DNA of 64,000 bases from Apiotrichum sp. Y4204. Its lineage: Eukaryota; Basidiomycota; Tremellomycetes; Trichosporonales; Trichosporonaceae. Shown piece after piece: positions 1 through 11,379 of the stretch. Within the stretch, counting starts at the first letter, position 1; each line of letters starts with the position of its first letter. The stretch covers positions 142,351-206,350 of the forward strand of contig JAMYHL010000072.1 of the NCBI GenBank assembly GCA_025531455.1, in the 5' to 3' direction. Made by a program: the position numbers and the translations under genes. The notes under the pieces are model-generated. The model had not been told where the DNA came from and did no database searches. It saw only the letters and a program-made list of their open reading frames with translations.

Positions 1-606
1 ACAGAGGATGGAGTTTCGGCTTCGGCTTCGGCGTCGCGTTTGCGCTTCTTCTCCTTCTTCTCCTTCTTCTCCTTCTTGTTCTTCTTCTCGGTCGTGTTTT
101 CGTCTTCGACAGCGTCGTTCTCCGCCTCCTTGTCCTCCTTGTCCTTCTTCCCCTTCTTCTCCTTCTTGTCCTTCTTGTCCTTCTTGTCCTTTTTATCCTT
201 CTTCTCCTTCTTCTCCTTTTTGTCCTTCTTCTCGGACTTGTCGTCGGTCGAGGTCTCGATCTGGGCAGTGGCGGTCTCGGTCGGCTCGTCGACGTCCATC
301 GTGGCCTCTTCCTTCTCCTCCTTGTTCTTCTTCTTCTCCTTCTTCTCCTTCTTCTCCTTCTTCTCCTTCTTCTCCTTTTTCTCCTTCTTCTCCTTATTCT
401 CCTTATTCTCCTTTTTCTCGCTCTTCTCCTTCTTCTCCTTCTTGCCGCTCTCCTCCGTCTCAATCACACCCTAAAGTCAGCACCCACCCCGAAACCTCAC
501 CCACCTCAACCTTGCCCTCAGCCTCAGCCGCCTTGGCCTCCTTCTCCGCCCTCCGCCGCGCCCGGCGCTCCTCCTTACTCTCCTCGCGATTCTTGTCGGA
601 TCTCAT
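1..606 (-). CDS. Lys/Glu-rich low-complexity protein, N-terminal part
   Basis: Partial gene that runs off the left edge. Exon 1 is 606-505 and starts with an ATG followed by RSDKNREESKEERRARR. A 34-bp intron (504-471) has GTGGGT, CTGAC and TTTAG signals in phase 0, and exon 2 runs from 470 out of the window without a stop. The protein is dominated by KKEKKEK and KKDKKDK tracts, interrupted by one acidic stretch with MDVDEPTETATAQ. Such tails occur in nucleolar and ribosome-assembly proteins, but here the tract is N-terminal and I do not recognise a family. On the plus strand the same bases give long Ser/Phe-rich open frames, which are shadows. The start is the first ATG upstream of the intron. 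Likely a nuclear basic protein (inference only). Confidence 0.6.
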
Positions 607-1230
607 TGTAAGAGCTGTCGGTGGCGCGCGTGGTGACTGTGGAATATGTCAACAAACACCCAGATGCGATCGACCTGGCGGGTTGCGGAAATTTCTGCAA
701 ATGTGGAGGTTGGGGACGCGCGAGTGGAGGCCCCCAGGGCGGGAGTATTTTGGAGGGATTAGTAGTGAGGGGAGGATTCGTAATGCCCCGACATATGGGT
801 AATTAGCAAAGACCCCGCTTTATTCTTAATTGAGGATTAGGGGTGAATCCTAATGGCCACCCACCCGTTGCCGTTCAGTACCCTTGGATCGTGTCAGCTG
901 GTCTTGGCCGGCATTTGCTGGTGGTGTGGGCCGAAGGAAACGACAACGACAAACGCTCGTTTGGTCAGCATTCATCTCGTGTCCCATCCATCACTCTTCC
1001 AATCTCACGTCTCAACCGCATCTTCTTGGTCTCTTACTCTTGACGCGACAGACGGACAGACGGACTGTCAACGCGACGCGCTCGAAAGGTCTCCTTGGCC
1101 CTTCCTAACCCCGGTCACCGGTCCCTCGACACCACCGACCGCCGTCCACCTCATCCTCACCCTCGCCTCCTTGCCCCCCTTCCCCCTCCGCGTTCCGCGT
1201 CCCGTCCCTCCCCCCTTCCCGTGGCCCACG
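607..1230. promoter_or_regulatory. Divergent intergenic region, Lys-rich gene / ARL1
   Basis: Intergenic stretch between two divergent genes. The last 150 bases before ARL1 are C/T-rich on the plus strand, as is usual for basidiomycete promoters and 5' leaders. No other coding signal was found. Confidence 0.5.
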
Positions 1231-2186
1231 ATGGGTCTCTCCCTCTCACGAATTTACAGCTCCCTCTCGAGCCTCGCCTTCTGGGGCAAGGACAAGGAGG
1301 TCAGCATCCTCATGGTCGGCCTCGACTCGGCGGGAAAGGTGTGTATTAATCGGGATTCAGTTGGGGTATCACGCCGGGAGAGCTGGGGTTTTGTCAGCCC
1401 TCGGAGTGCTTTCGATGCTTTGGCGAGCCGCGAACGCGACAGTCACGACATGCGAGCCCCGGAGTACAGAATCTGCGCTGCGCCCCTAGACTCGCGTTCG
1501 CCTGTCGTTACGCGTGTGGCGAACTGCGAGCCGGCTAGCTCATCTACCACTCTCTCTTGAAAGCCAGCTGACAGGCAGACAACAATTCTGTACCGCATGC
1601 AGATTGGAGAAGTCGTCTCCACCATTCCTAGTGCGTAATTGCTGGACCCACTTCGACCTTTACAGCAACTGACGCGCAGCGATCGGATTCAATGTCGAGA
1701 CTGTGCAGTACAAGAACATAAACTTCCAGGTGTGGGATCTTGGAGGTGAGTGCAGCTGAGGAATAAGGTCAAGAGCTGACAAAGGCAGGGCAGTCTAGTA
1801 TTCGGTGAGCACAATCGGGTCCTCGCGATAAGAGATATGTCTATTGATATCGCGGCAATCATCCTCGGGCCCCATCACTGACCCCCAGGCCATATTGGCG
1901 ATGTTACTACGCCAATACGCAGGCGATCATCTACGTTATCGACTCTGCGGACACTGCGCGTTTGGCAACATCGCGCTCGGAGCTGCTGACCATGTTGGCC
2001 GAGGACGAGCTCAAGAACGTCCCGGTGTTGGTCTTTGCGAATAAGCAGGATGTCCCTGGTGCGCTGTCACCGGGCGAGATTTCGGAAAAGCTGGGACTGG
2101 CGGGACAGGAGCGGGGCCGCGAGTGGAGCGTGCGCGGGTCCTGTGCAACTAAGGGCGAGGGACTGGAAGACGGGTTGGACTGGTGA
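1231..2186 (+). CDS. ARL1: ARF-like small GTPase Arl1
   Basis: Small Ras-superfamily GTPase of the ARF group; family members act at the trans-Golgi to recruit golgins and tethers. Exons: 1231-1338, 1579-1630, 1680-1745, 1789-1804, 1889 onward. The N-terminus is MGLSLSRIYSS, with the Gly2 myristoylation site. The P-loop is GLDSAGKT, switch I contains TIGFNVETV, the WDLGGQSSIRPYWRCYY block is typical of ARL1 rather than ARF1, and NKQD plus a SCATKG-like block bind guanine. Exon 4 is only 16 nt. The frame closes at TGG TGA (2184-2186), so the protein ends GLEDGLDW, about eight residues shorter than most ARL1 proteins. The TGGTGAGT context could instead be a donor leading to a small last exon I could not place. 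Family assignment is firm; the exact C-terminus is not. Confidence 0.9.
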
Positions 2187-3376
2187 GTGCGACCAAGGAT
2201 GCCATGCGGGTGATATTCCCGGAGAGTGCTTGTCGGCGCGGTGTGCAGTGGGACGATGTCGAGTGTGTCACGTTCGGACAAGGGGCCAGGTGTGCTGCAG
2301 CTCCGGCCGTTGCTGCGATTGTTGATGCGCACGGACCACTGCCGGATGACTCCGAACCAGGAAGCCTCATTCCCCCAGTTGTCTCATCCCGTGTCGGACA
2401 TGCGAACAAGGGCTGACAGAACAGGCTCGTCAACACAATACAGAAGTAGCGCGGGCTGAGCTCGACGCTGTCTGTGCCATTGCCCCGTCGCCTGGACGGG
2501 ACACGCGCTGCCTCCAGCCGCACCCACCGCCGTTGGCACCCCGCCTCTGGCCTCATCTCGCCCGCATCATCCATCCCGTCGCCGCGTTTGCCCTGACTCT
2601 GCATTGTATACGTGCTTACACAACATGGTCCCGTCGCGTCCGGACCGCCTAGATGCACTTTGTTATGATGTCCGGTGAGGGAGTGTGAGCGAGCAGGGTG
2701 AGAGTAAGAGTGGGGAGCATTCAGAGGCCAGAGCATGAGCGCAACTTAGACCCACAAGAGAATGAGTACCGAATGTATACTCTGACGTCTAAAAACCGGT
2801 CAGAGCCAGAACATGCACTGTGCCCGCCGCGTCACGCGTCGACCACCCAGAATCGAGGTCGACCCAAGACACACACACATGTCTCATACTAGCACGTCCC
2901 CAACCGCTCATAGCAAACAGCGACATCTGCCCAGTATGCGGTGTGCTAGCCAAGTGGGCGTCGACAGCTGCAAGAGTGTTTGGGACCGACAGTCCAACAC
3001 GCACCGAGTATACTCCAGATTCTAGATGAGGGGGGAGGTAGTCGGCTGCAGACGACTATCTTCTTGCCACTCGGGGTACTCGGCTTTTTGCATGCATGTA
3101 CCCTGCGTTGCGCCATGCGCACCATGGGCCCTGGGGATGCTTGCGGGGGGCGTGCGGGGCTGTTGTGGGGGGTCCTGATTTCTGCCCTGGGTGATGGGTG
3201 ACCTGGCTGGAGGGTTCGATTCTGATGGACAGTTCCGGCATAGCTTTGTGACTTTTGCGACTCTTGCGACGTTTGCGACTTCTGTGACGTTTGCGACGTT
3301 TGTCTTGTCCGGTTGTCCCGAGGTCCTCATATGCCCATAAACTACATTCTACATCAGAGTACAACCGCTCCGCGCG
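2187..3376. other. Intergenic region downstream of ARL1
   Basis: No convincing gene on either strand. It may hold a missing last exon and 3' UTR of ARL1. Bases 3249-3303 are an imperfect tandem repeat of a GCGACNTTT-like 9-mer. Other small open frames have no splice support or family resemblance. Confidence 0.4.
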
Positions 3377-4845
3377 CTAGCTCAGAAACCGCAGCGCGCC
3401 AAACAGGATATTGATAAATGTGCCGAGCACAATCCCAATCTGCCGTCAGCTTCCACTTTCGACCAAGCTCACCTGGGTACGGCTCGAGAAGACGACAGAG
3501 GGCACGAGTTCCCCGCCGACGAGGGGGGAGGCGCTCACGCGCGAGCTGACATCCGCGCTTGGGCCTGCGCCCCCGGGCGACGTCTGCCCCGCAGACGTGC
3601 TCGTCCCAGAACGCGAGCGCCCTTGGGGGTTCGGGTTCGCAGTCAAACTCGTAGGCGCCTCGGGAGAGCCGTTGCGCGCCGCCTGGCCCGCTGCATCTAG
3701 CTGGATACCCATTGCGGCGGCGTGGATCGCGGCGCGGCGCTCTTCCTCTGCGCGCTGGGCTGCCTCTTCCCGCCGCGCCCGCTCGTCCGCTTCCGCCTCG
3801 GCATCGAAAAAGTTTGGCAGGGGCGCGTCCCGGAAGAAAAACCAGGGCGTGAGGGGCACGAGAAAGCCGATGAGCAGCCCGTTCAGAATGCTCGTGTACA
3901 TCCCCTCGAGGGTCGCTGACGTGAGCGCACTGCTGGGGTGCTAGAGGCCAGCAGCTCAGGACTCACTGGTTGCTGTTGCGGGGGTGAGGTCGCCCTCGAT
4001 CCACTGTTCCTCGAGGGCGCGCGCATGCTCGTCGTTCACGTCTCCCGACCCGAGATCCGGCACCTCCTCGCCGCGCGACGCGTAAAACTGGCGACGCATA
4101 TTCGCGACTTCCTCAGCTGACAGGCCGGCATCGAGGAGCGTGTCGAACCCGCGGCGCCGGGGCGGCGGCTGCTCTTCCGCCGGCTCGCTGTCTTCCCGCG
4201 TGGGCGAGAGCGGTCCGCCGACGTTACAGTGCAGGTAGACTTTTTCCATCACGTTTGCACGTGCGCGGTCCTCGCTCTGTCGCGGCTCTTCGTCTGCGAG
4301 ACCTACTTCGCGGAGCACCTCGCCCACATCGCCGCCGACGCCTGCCGCCTGCCGCCGCACGCGCTCCTCGAGGCTGCGCAGCCACGGGAGGAGCAAGATG
4401 CCGTCCGTGAGCAGGCGCCCAGCATAGATGAGACGGAGCTGCAGACCGGACACATTCGGCCGCATCTGTCGGATCTGGCGGGTCAGGTCGTTTGAAGCGA
4501 GCCACCCACCTTGTCCTTTACGTGTCCGACGCTCTCGCCCTCGTCGACCCACACGTCGAGGTTGCCCGTATCGTCCGAGAAGACAATCGTGACCGCGCGC
4601 CCCTCGGCCTCCTCGCGCGCCTTGCCCTTTCCCTTGCCTTTCTTATCCAACGCTGGCTCGGCCTCCTCCTCCTCGCTCTCCCCGCGCTGCTTCCCCTTCC
4701 CCTTGTCCTTGTCCTTTTCGCCCTTCTCGCTCTTCTCAAGCGACCCGTCGGGGAGATACCGCCGCGCGCCGAGCTTTGACCGCGACGTCGTCGCGAGGTG
4801 CGCCGTCGGCGGCAGCAGGGGATGGTTCTCGTCCGGCGACGACAT
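3377..4845 (-). CDS. DSC3: Dsc3-like subunit of the Dsc E3 ubiquitin ligase complex
   Basis: Predicted membrane subunit of the Golgi/ER Dsc ubiquitin ligase, which in fission yeast cleaves SREBP and in other fungi handles membrane-protein quality control. Exons on the minus strand: 4845-4510, 4474-3967, 3915-3473, 3439-3377; frames close to give 449 residues. After a Lys/Glu-rich linker there is a ubiquitin-like fold (VTIVFSDDTGNLDVWVDEGE ... LRLIYAGRLLTDG). The C-terminal block GFDTLLDAGLSAEEVANMR matches the Dsc3 C-terminal domain (DUF2407 family). It is followed by two hydrophobic segments: ILNGLLIGFLVPLTPWFFF, and IGIVLGTFINILFGALRFLS at the extreme C-terminus. The start is the MSSPDENHP codon; upstream in-frame ATGs exist but lie in promoter-like sequence. 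Divergent from YMR1. Confidence 0.8.
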
Positions 4846-5210
4846 GGTGATGGCGGTGGAAGAGTGGATTGATGCAACTTGCATAATTCGAGGTGGGCCT
4901 GGGTGGCAACCAACGTCGAAACGTCGGAACGTCACTGCTGGAGGACAAGTCGCGTGGGATATGCATGCCTGTCGCGCTTCGCGCGCGTGTCATCTCCGTC
5001 ATCTCCGTCCACTTCCCATTCTGGCCGTGCAGCCAGGCATTCCCCACGCTGCAAACAGAGTCGTCGACGCCATCGAGCAGCTCGTCCCCGACGTCCCGCG
5101 TCACCACCCACCAACCCCCACAAGACCCACATTGCCACAAACTCCCCCTCTCTTTGCCACCCACCACTTCCCTCCCCCATATCCCATACCCACATCTAGA
5201 GCCCGCGGCG
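4846..5210. promoter_or_regulatory. Divergent promoter DSC3 / YMR1
   Basis: 365 bp between two start codons on opposite strands. The half nearest YMR1 is rich in CCCAC and CT runs. No defined site is called. Confidence 0.5.
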
Positions 5211-8200
5211 ATGGACGCCCTCCGCGTCGCAAAGGTCGAGCGCGTGATTCTCGAGCGCACGACCGCCGCGCCACCCCACACCCGCGTCCATGTGCAGGGC
5301 ACGCTGCACCTCACCCCGCACCATCTCATCTTCCGCCCGACGGGTGCTGCCTCCGTTGCCCCCACCGGGTCTGCAAGCTTGGGATCAGGACCAGAATCAA
5401 AACCAGGACCAGGACCGCAGCCAGGACCTCGGGTCTCTTCCTCGTCCTCCAGCTCCGCATTCGCTGATACGGCGCCGATCCCCGAGGCCGAGGCCGCCGC
5501 GCACGAGGTCTGGGTCCCGTATCCGACGATCAACGTTCTACAGCGCCTCCAGCAGGCCCCGAATGGCCGATACCCCCTTCTTGTCGGCACGAAGACGTTT
5601 GACTCGTACACCCTCCTCTTTGAGCGCGACCGTGAGGGCGGCGCAGAGGACGTCTGGCAGAGCGTGCGCGACTGTGCGGTTGCGCGTGAGTTCTTGAATG
5701 TTGGGGGTATGGAGCTGGCGTTCGAGGACGTGCCGAGAGCTTTGAGGAGTGCCCCTTAAGCCCCGCGTCGCAACTCCTACGTCCCTTGACATTGATGCCC
5801 AGCCCTACTTGTTAATCTTCCTCGCTGACAGCAGAAAATGTCGAGCAGCTGTACGCGTTCTTCTACACCCTCCCGCGATCGCCAATCGTGACCAAGGCGC
5901 CGCTCCAAAGCCTCGCAGGGACAGCTGCCGACGCCGAAGCTGAGCCGATGGTGGCGAACCCTCTGGACCCGGTTCCGCCACCCGAGGCGCTGGCCGAGTC
6001 CACCGATGCCAGTGCGGCACCGGAACCCGTCCCCGGCTGGGGCAGCTTCAACCCCCGCACCGAGTTTGCGCGCCAGGGCGTCGGCGTGCGCACCAAGGCG
6101 TGGCGCTTCACGGACATTAACCGCGACTACACCTTTTCCCCGACGTACCCTGCGAAACTGGTCGTGCCGACGCGTATCAGCGACACGCTGCTGTCGTATG
6201 CGGCAAAGTACCGCTCCAAGGCGCGCATCCCTGCTCTGTCATATCTCCACTGGGCGAACCACGTGAGTTGGTGGTGGCTCGCTCTTTGTAATCACGACTG
6301 ACGACAGGCCTCCATCACGCGATCCTCACAACCCATGATAGGTATCAAGAACGCGCGGTCACCGCAGGACGAGCGGCTGGTAGAGTGTATCTTCACCTCT
6401 CATCTGTCTCCGGAGACGGCATTAGCTGCGACCTCACCGCCGCTCAGCGCCTCGCCCTCGTACGTGTCCGTCCCCAGTGCAGGGACAGTGTACGGCGCGA
6501 CGCCAACGAACCTGATCATCGACGCGCGCCCGACGACAAACGCCATGGCCAACAAGGCCAAGGGCGCGGGCACCGAGAACATGGACTGGTACAAGTGTGG
6601 GAAGAAGCAGCATCTCGGGATTGATAACATCCACGTCATGCGGAATAGTCTAAAGACGGTGTGCGAGGCGCTCGCAGAAGCGGATGCGTCGCAGCTCCCC
6701 GTGGACACTCACAAGCTTCGGAGAAGCAATTGGCTAAAACACATTGCGTGTATTCTCGACGGCTCACTTGTTATCATCCGCAATATCCACATCTCCTCTT
6801 CCCACGTCCTGATACACTGCTCGGACGGCTGGGACCGCACATCACAGCTGAGCGCCATTGCTCAGCTTTGCCTCGACCCGTACTACCGCACGCTTGAGGG
6901 CTTCAAAGTTTTGGTGGAGAAGGACTGGCTCGCGTTCGGACACATGTTCCTCCAGCGCTCGGGTCACTTGTCGTCGGACAAGCTTTTCACTGCGACACCG
7001 GACAATCTTGACGCGGACGAGCTGAGCGACGACGACTTTGGTGTTGCCGTCAAGGGTGTGCAGGCGTTCTTTGGCAGCGTGTCCAAACAGTTCCAGTCAA
7101 ACAGCCATCTCAAAGAGGTATCACCCGTGTTCCACCAGTTTTTGGATTGTGTGCGCCAGATCCAGCGCCAGTTCCCGGATCGCTTCGAGTTCAACGAGGA
7201 CTACCTTCTGGATCTTCACTACCATTTGTACGCGTGCCAGTTTGGTACGTTCCTCTTTGACAGCGAACGGCAGCGCCGCGTGCACCAGGGCAAGAACAAG
7301 GCGCCGTATGTCGACCGTACCGTTTCTGCATGGGAATGGTTCGACCTCCCGGCTCAGAGGAAGCGCTACCTCAATCCTGAGTATGCACCGGCGCTGGATG
7401 ACCCGACGTCGCGCGCTCCGGACGCAGACATGGGTGTCCTCTTCCCCGACCCCAAGGACGTTGCATTCTGGCACCGCCTCTTCAAGCGCAGCGAAGAGGA
7501 GATGAATCCGCCCCAGTCTCGGTTTCTTGCAGAAGCGGTCTTGGTTACGGAGGAGAAGGCGACGAGCACAGGGTCCATGAGTACATCCGTGTCCAACTCG
7601 GGCTCCGTGACCCCGTCTCCCCGACCACCCCTTGCACGCCTTGACTCGACTCGGGAAGAGGCCGGTCCATCCTCGGCACCCACCAGTGCCACTGCTCCTC
7701 CCGCCGCATCCCCATTCTCGCGCGGGCCACCCAAGTCCAGTGGAGGCGGGTGGAACTGGTCCCAGCTGCAGACCGGAGCACTGAGCGCCTTCAACCAGAT
7801 ACGCTCGACGGCGTCGGATGCACTTAGCCAAATACGCGATGCGAACGACGACGAGATGTGGGCGTCGGCAAGCACGAACGCGTCCTACGCGCCAGGCACG
7901 GGGATCGGCGAGGGCCGGCAACCATCCACCACGCTTCCACGCACGCCGCTCCGCGTCCCCTCGGAAGCGAACCCGTGGATGGTGGACGCGCCGTCGGCTA
8001 TTCTCGCTTCCGAGCGGCCGTCGAGTGAGTCCGTCCAGCAGCCAGCGAGTAAACCGGCATCGACGAAATCGGCAAGCTGGAACGACAACCCGTGGGGCGA
8101 GGAGGGTGCGCGCCGGCGTCTCGACGACCTGAGTCTTGCGGCCGTGCGCAGGGACGAGAAGGAGCCGTCCAAGAAGGAACCTCCGGCGCCGGCGAAGCCG

Positions 8201-8275
8201 GCCGAAGACAAGGCGCTCCTCGAAGCCGCGCTCGGCGGCGACAGTAAGGCGTGGGACCCCCTCGGCGTCCTCTAG
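5211..8275 (+). CDS. YMR1: Myotubularin-family phosphoinositide 3-phosphatase
   Basis: Hydrolyses the 3-phosphate of PI3P (and PI(3,5)P2 in some members) on endosomal and vacuolar membranes. Exons: 5211-5685, 5835-6262, 6308-8275, giving 956 residues. The N-terminal 190 residues form a PH-GRAM-like region (VHVQGTLHLTPHHLIF, then VEQLYAFFYTLPRSP after the first intron). The catalytic domain carries the CX5R loop in HCSDGWDRTSQ near residue 470, with the Ser-Asp-Gly-Trp-Asp spacing of active myotubularins. The family block NPMIIDARP-like appears as NLIIDARPTTNAMANKAKG. The last 250 residues are Ser/Pro-rich and probably disordered, ending in KAWDPLGVL. Intron 1 is 149 bp, long for this window, so its donor (C|GTGAGTTC at 5686) is the least certain part. 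Confidence 0.9.
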
Positions 8276-9169
8276 CATTGTGGCATTGTGGCATTTGTCT
8301 GTGGTGCAGAGCGGTAGATTGTGGCATGTACTTTATGACATTAATTGCGGAGAGTAGAGAAGTGTGCACGGGCATGCGACCACACTCCGTGCTACAGTCG
8401 GTGCCTGTGACACGGCCATGGCCTCTCCGTCTCCGTCCCCCTGTTCAGTGTCGGTGCGCAGCCTGCGCCGTCATCGCCGCGTCAGGGAGGACACGGAGAC
8501 GAGAGCCGGGCGCGTTCCAGCGCAAGCCGTGGCGAGATGGGGCGCTCGCCAAGAGTCGCAGTGCTTGTAGTGTGCCTGGAGGTGCGCATCTCTCCGAGAA
8601 ACCAAATCTACATGGAATTGTGAGTCGACGCCAAAATACCAGTAGTGTGTCTGTCAGTCACCTGGCGAGTCACCGGAACATCACCGGAACACCGGCACTC
8701 GTGCCCACCCGCGCGACCATTGCGATAAGCCGCGATAACGAGGGGAGCGAGGGGAGGGTTTGGTATTTCTTGTCGCTGTTTGGCTCGGTGTGCTGTGGTA
8801 TGTGTGCGATTCTTCCCGGTGGTAAATGTTTTTACAAAAGAGGTGACTACCGAGCTATACCGAGGAGGAGGACCGAGGAATGACATCATGGATATCTTAT
8901 GATGACCGCCGGGACCGTCGGGTTATCGTGGATGTAAAGAGAGGATGGCATGCGACATTGCAGTCTCTTCGAGCTGTTGCGTTGTCCGTCTTTTCGTGTC
9001 CTGGAATCCAGGAATTCCCAGAAATCCGTGTCTCTCGGCGCTACTCTCTTGACGACAGCGCAAAACAGGCAGCCAAAGAAGAGATACTCTTATGCATACC
9101 TCCCCCCCGATTCCCTTCAACTCCATCATCTCAACATTTCCATCATCTCCATCCCGCATACACCCAAAA
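8276..9169. other. Intergenic region YMR1 - NADH dehydrogenase
   Basis: About 0.9 kb without a supportable gene. The last 100 bases before 9170 are C/T-rich leader sequence. Confidence 0.4.
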
Positions 9170-11047
9170 ATGCTACGAACACGTCTCCCACGTCTCGCAC
9201 ACCTCGCCCGCCCCCTCCACTCACTCTCCCCCACCCTCCTCCCGGGCCGCGGGCTCGCGACGCAGGTCGTCGCCTCCAAACCCCGCCTCGTCATCCTCGG
9301 CTCGGGGTGGGGCGGGTACAACCTTGCGCGGTGGGTGAAGCGACTGGGGTAAGATGTACTGACGGACAGCAAGGTGGATAAGAACTTGTATGACGGTGAG
9401 TGGCGGGGGGAGAGGAGTGTGATGGGCTGCAAGGCTTTGTGCTTGTCTCTGGACCTACCCAATGTCTGGGCCACCTGCGTGCATAACCACTCCCCGCTCG
9501 TGCTCGTGTGACCGCTCGTCCGAGCTATCGATATCCAACACCGGGAGCACACCACTAACCCTCCCACAGTGAGCGTCGTCTCGCCCAACTCGTTCTTCTC
9601 CTTTACGCCCTTTCTCGCGTCGACATGCGTCGGCACGCTCGAGTTCCAGTGCGCGACCGAGCCCGTGCGCGGCATCAAGAACTTGAACTACTACCAGGGC
9701 TGGGCCGAGAGCGTCGGTACGTGCGGAATGATCAATACCCGGACTGCGGCTATATACTTACCTCTCTTCTCCAGACTTTGACAAGAAGACAATCAAGATT
9801 GATCCGGCGCTGCCGGCGCTCGTCCCCGGAGAAGAGCACGTTCCGGGGCCAAGCCAGGGCGCCGAGCTCAGCGCGGGATACACGCCCGGCGACGCGTACG
9901 AGATTGGATACGATAAGCTCGTTATTGCGACAGGGTGCCGGAGCGCGTGGTTCAATACCCCCGGCGTGCTCGAGCACGCCAAATTCCTCAAGGACGTGCG
10001 TGAGGCGCGCGCCATCCGCCGACACCTGCTGTATAACCTCGAGCTGGCGTGCAAGCCGGGAGTGACGCCCGAGCAGCGCAAGCGGCTGCTGTCTTTCCGC
10101 ATTGTCGGCGGCGGGCCGACGGGTGTCGAGTTTGCCGCCGAGCTGCACGATTTCATCGAGCAGGACGTGTACCGCATCTACCCGCAGCTCAAGGGCCAGG
10201 TTGACATTACGCTGTACGATACCGCGCCGGGGATCCTTGGCGGGTTCGACGCCAGCCTGCGCGGGTATGCGGAGAAGAAGTTTTCCCGTGACGGCGTGAC
10301 GGTGCGCGGAAACTCGCGGGTCACGGCCGTCGGACCCGACTGGATCGAGCTCCAGAACGGCGAGCGCGTGCCGTATGGGTATGTGGTCAGAACGGTTCTT
10401 GTGCTCACGGCAGACTCTTGGTGTGGAACACGGGCCTTGCAATTAACGAGTTTGTGAAAGACCTCAAGGGCGTGTCCAAGGACAGCAAGTCGTGGGTGCT
10501 GGCAAGGTTGCAGCGCTGACCACAGAATCAAGGTCGGGCCGCACCTCGAGGTCCTCGATGAGAACGGCGAGGTCCGCCCTGGGGTGTTCGCGATTGGTGA
10601 CAACTCGACGCCCGCAGACGGGAACAAGCTCCCGGCAACTGCGCAGGGTGCGTATACAACACTCTTAACAATCGTTGATCACAGTGGCATCACAGATGGC
10701 GGGATACATGTCGTCGACGCTCAAGTCGGTTGCGACGGGCTCGGAGCTGTCTTCACTCCCAGACTTCCACTGGAAGAACCGCGGGAGCATGGTCTTCATC
10801 GGCGACTACAAGGCCATGGTGGACCGCACAAGCAAGGGCACGGACGGCTTCCGCGCGCGCATCTCGGGGTGAGTAGTTGACGCGGCGCACAAGCTGCAAG
10901 CTGACATGGCTAACATTCAGATTTGTCGCGTGGCTCGTATGGCGCTCGTACTATGTTACCCTCGCGATGGGGTGGCGCAACAAGCTCCTCATCCCCATGT
11001 ACTGGACGCTCAACTTTTTCTTTGGCCGCGATGTCACAAACTACTAG
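9170..11047 (+). CDS. Alternative (type II) NADH dehydrogenase, mitochondrial
   Basis: Single-subunit, rotenone-insensitive NADH:ubiquinone oxidoreductase of the Nde1/Ndi1 family. It passes electrons from NADH to ubiquinone without proton pumping at the inner membrane. Exons: 9170-9330, 9370-9395, 9570-9716, 9775-10378, 10414-10491, 10526-10647, 10685-10868, 10921-11047; the sum closes at 482 residues. The presequence is Arg/Leu-rich (MLRTRLPRLAHLARPLHSL). The first Rossmann motif is VILGSGWGGYNLAR, followed by SVVSPNSFFSFTPFLASTCVG and EPVRGI, typical of the family. The second dinucleotide site is RIVGGGPTGVEFAAEL, and FAIGDNS and VASQMAGYM lie near the end. There is no EF-hand insertion, and the length is close to yeast Ndi1. 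Whether it faces the matrix or the intermembrane space cannot be told. Confidence 0.93.
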
Positions 11048-11379
11048 AGAGGAGGGGGTGGGAGATGGGCGAGCAAGAGGCAAGAGGTCCAGTGCGGTCA
11101 CCTCGACGACAGCAGGTCTTGTGTTTGTACTGTATAGCGGCTCATGCAGCACATTCCGCTGCGAATCGTGCAGCGTCCCGTCGAGATGTTGATCTTAGCG
11201 CGACGTATAGTTAAAAGCAACACGCGGCACGACACTCATGGGATTCTTGGAAAGTACTCTGTTCATCACTGCTTCTCTGCTTCTGCATCTGTCGGAACCT
11301 GCGCTTACAAACTCCAATTGCGTATCTTACAGACTTGACTCTCACTCTCCCCCCATCTAGCGCTCACAGTCCAGCTTGC
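11048..11379. other. Convergent intergenic region
   Basis: 3' regions of two convergent genes. Nothing else seen. Confidence 0.4.

Noticed and set aside
8..802. Ser/Pro/Phe-rich open frames on the plus strand at the left edge
   Set aside because: They are the complement of Lys/Glu codon repeats; the minus strand has a start and a consensus intron.
2149..2736. 195-codon minus-strand open frame downstream of ARL1
   Set aside because: No motif and it overlaps the ARL1 end; codon pattern unlike the real genes here.
4511..5467. 318-codon plus-strand open frame over DSC3 and YMR1
   Set aside because: It spans two genes on opposite strands and their promoter, with no motif.
9349..9369. A 21-nt intron in the NADH dehydrogenase gene (GTAAG ... 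TACTGAC ... CAG)
   Set aside because: A donor GTGGGT 18 bp upstream (9331) gives a 39-bp intron and exactly the spacing seen between GWG and LYDV in related enzymes, so the ultra-short intron is not needed.
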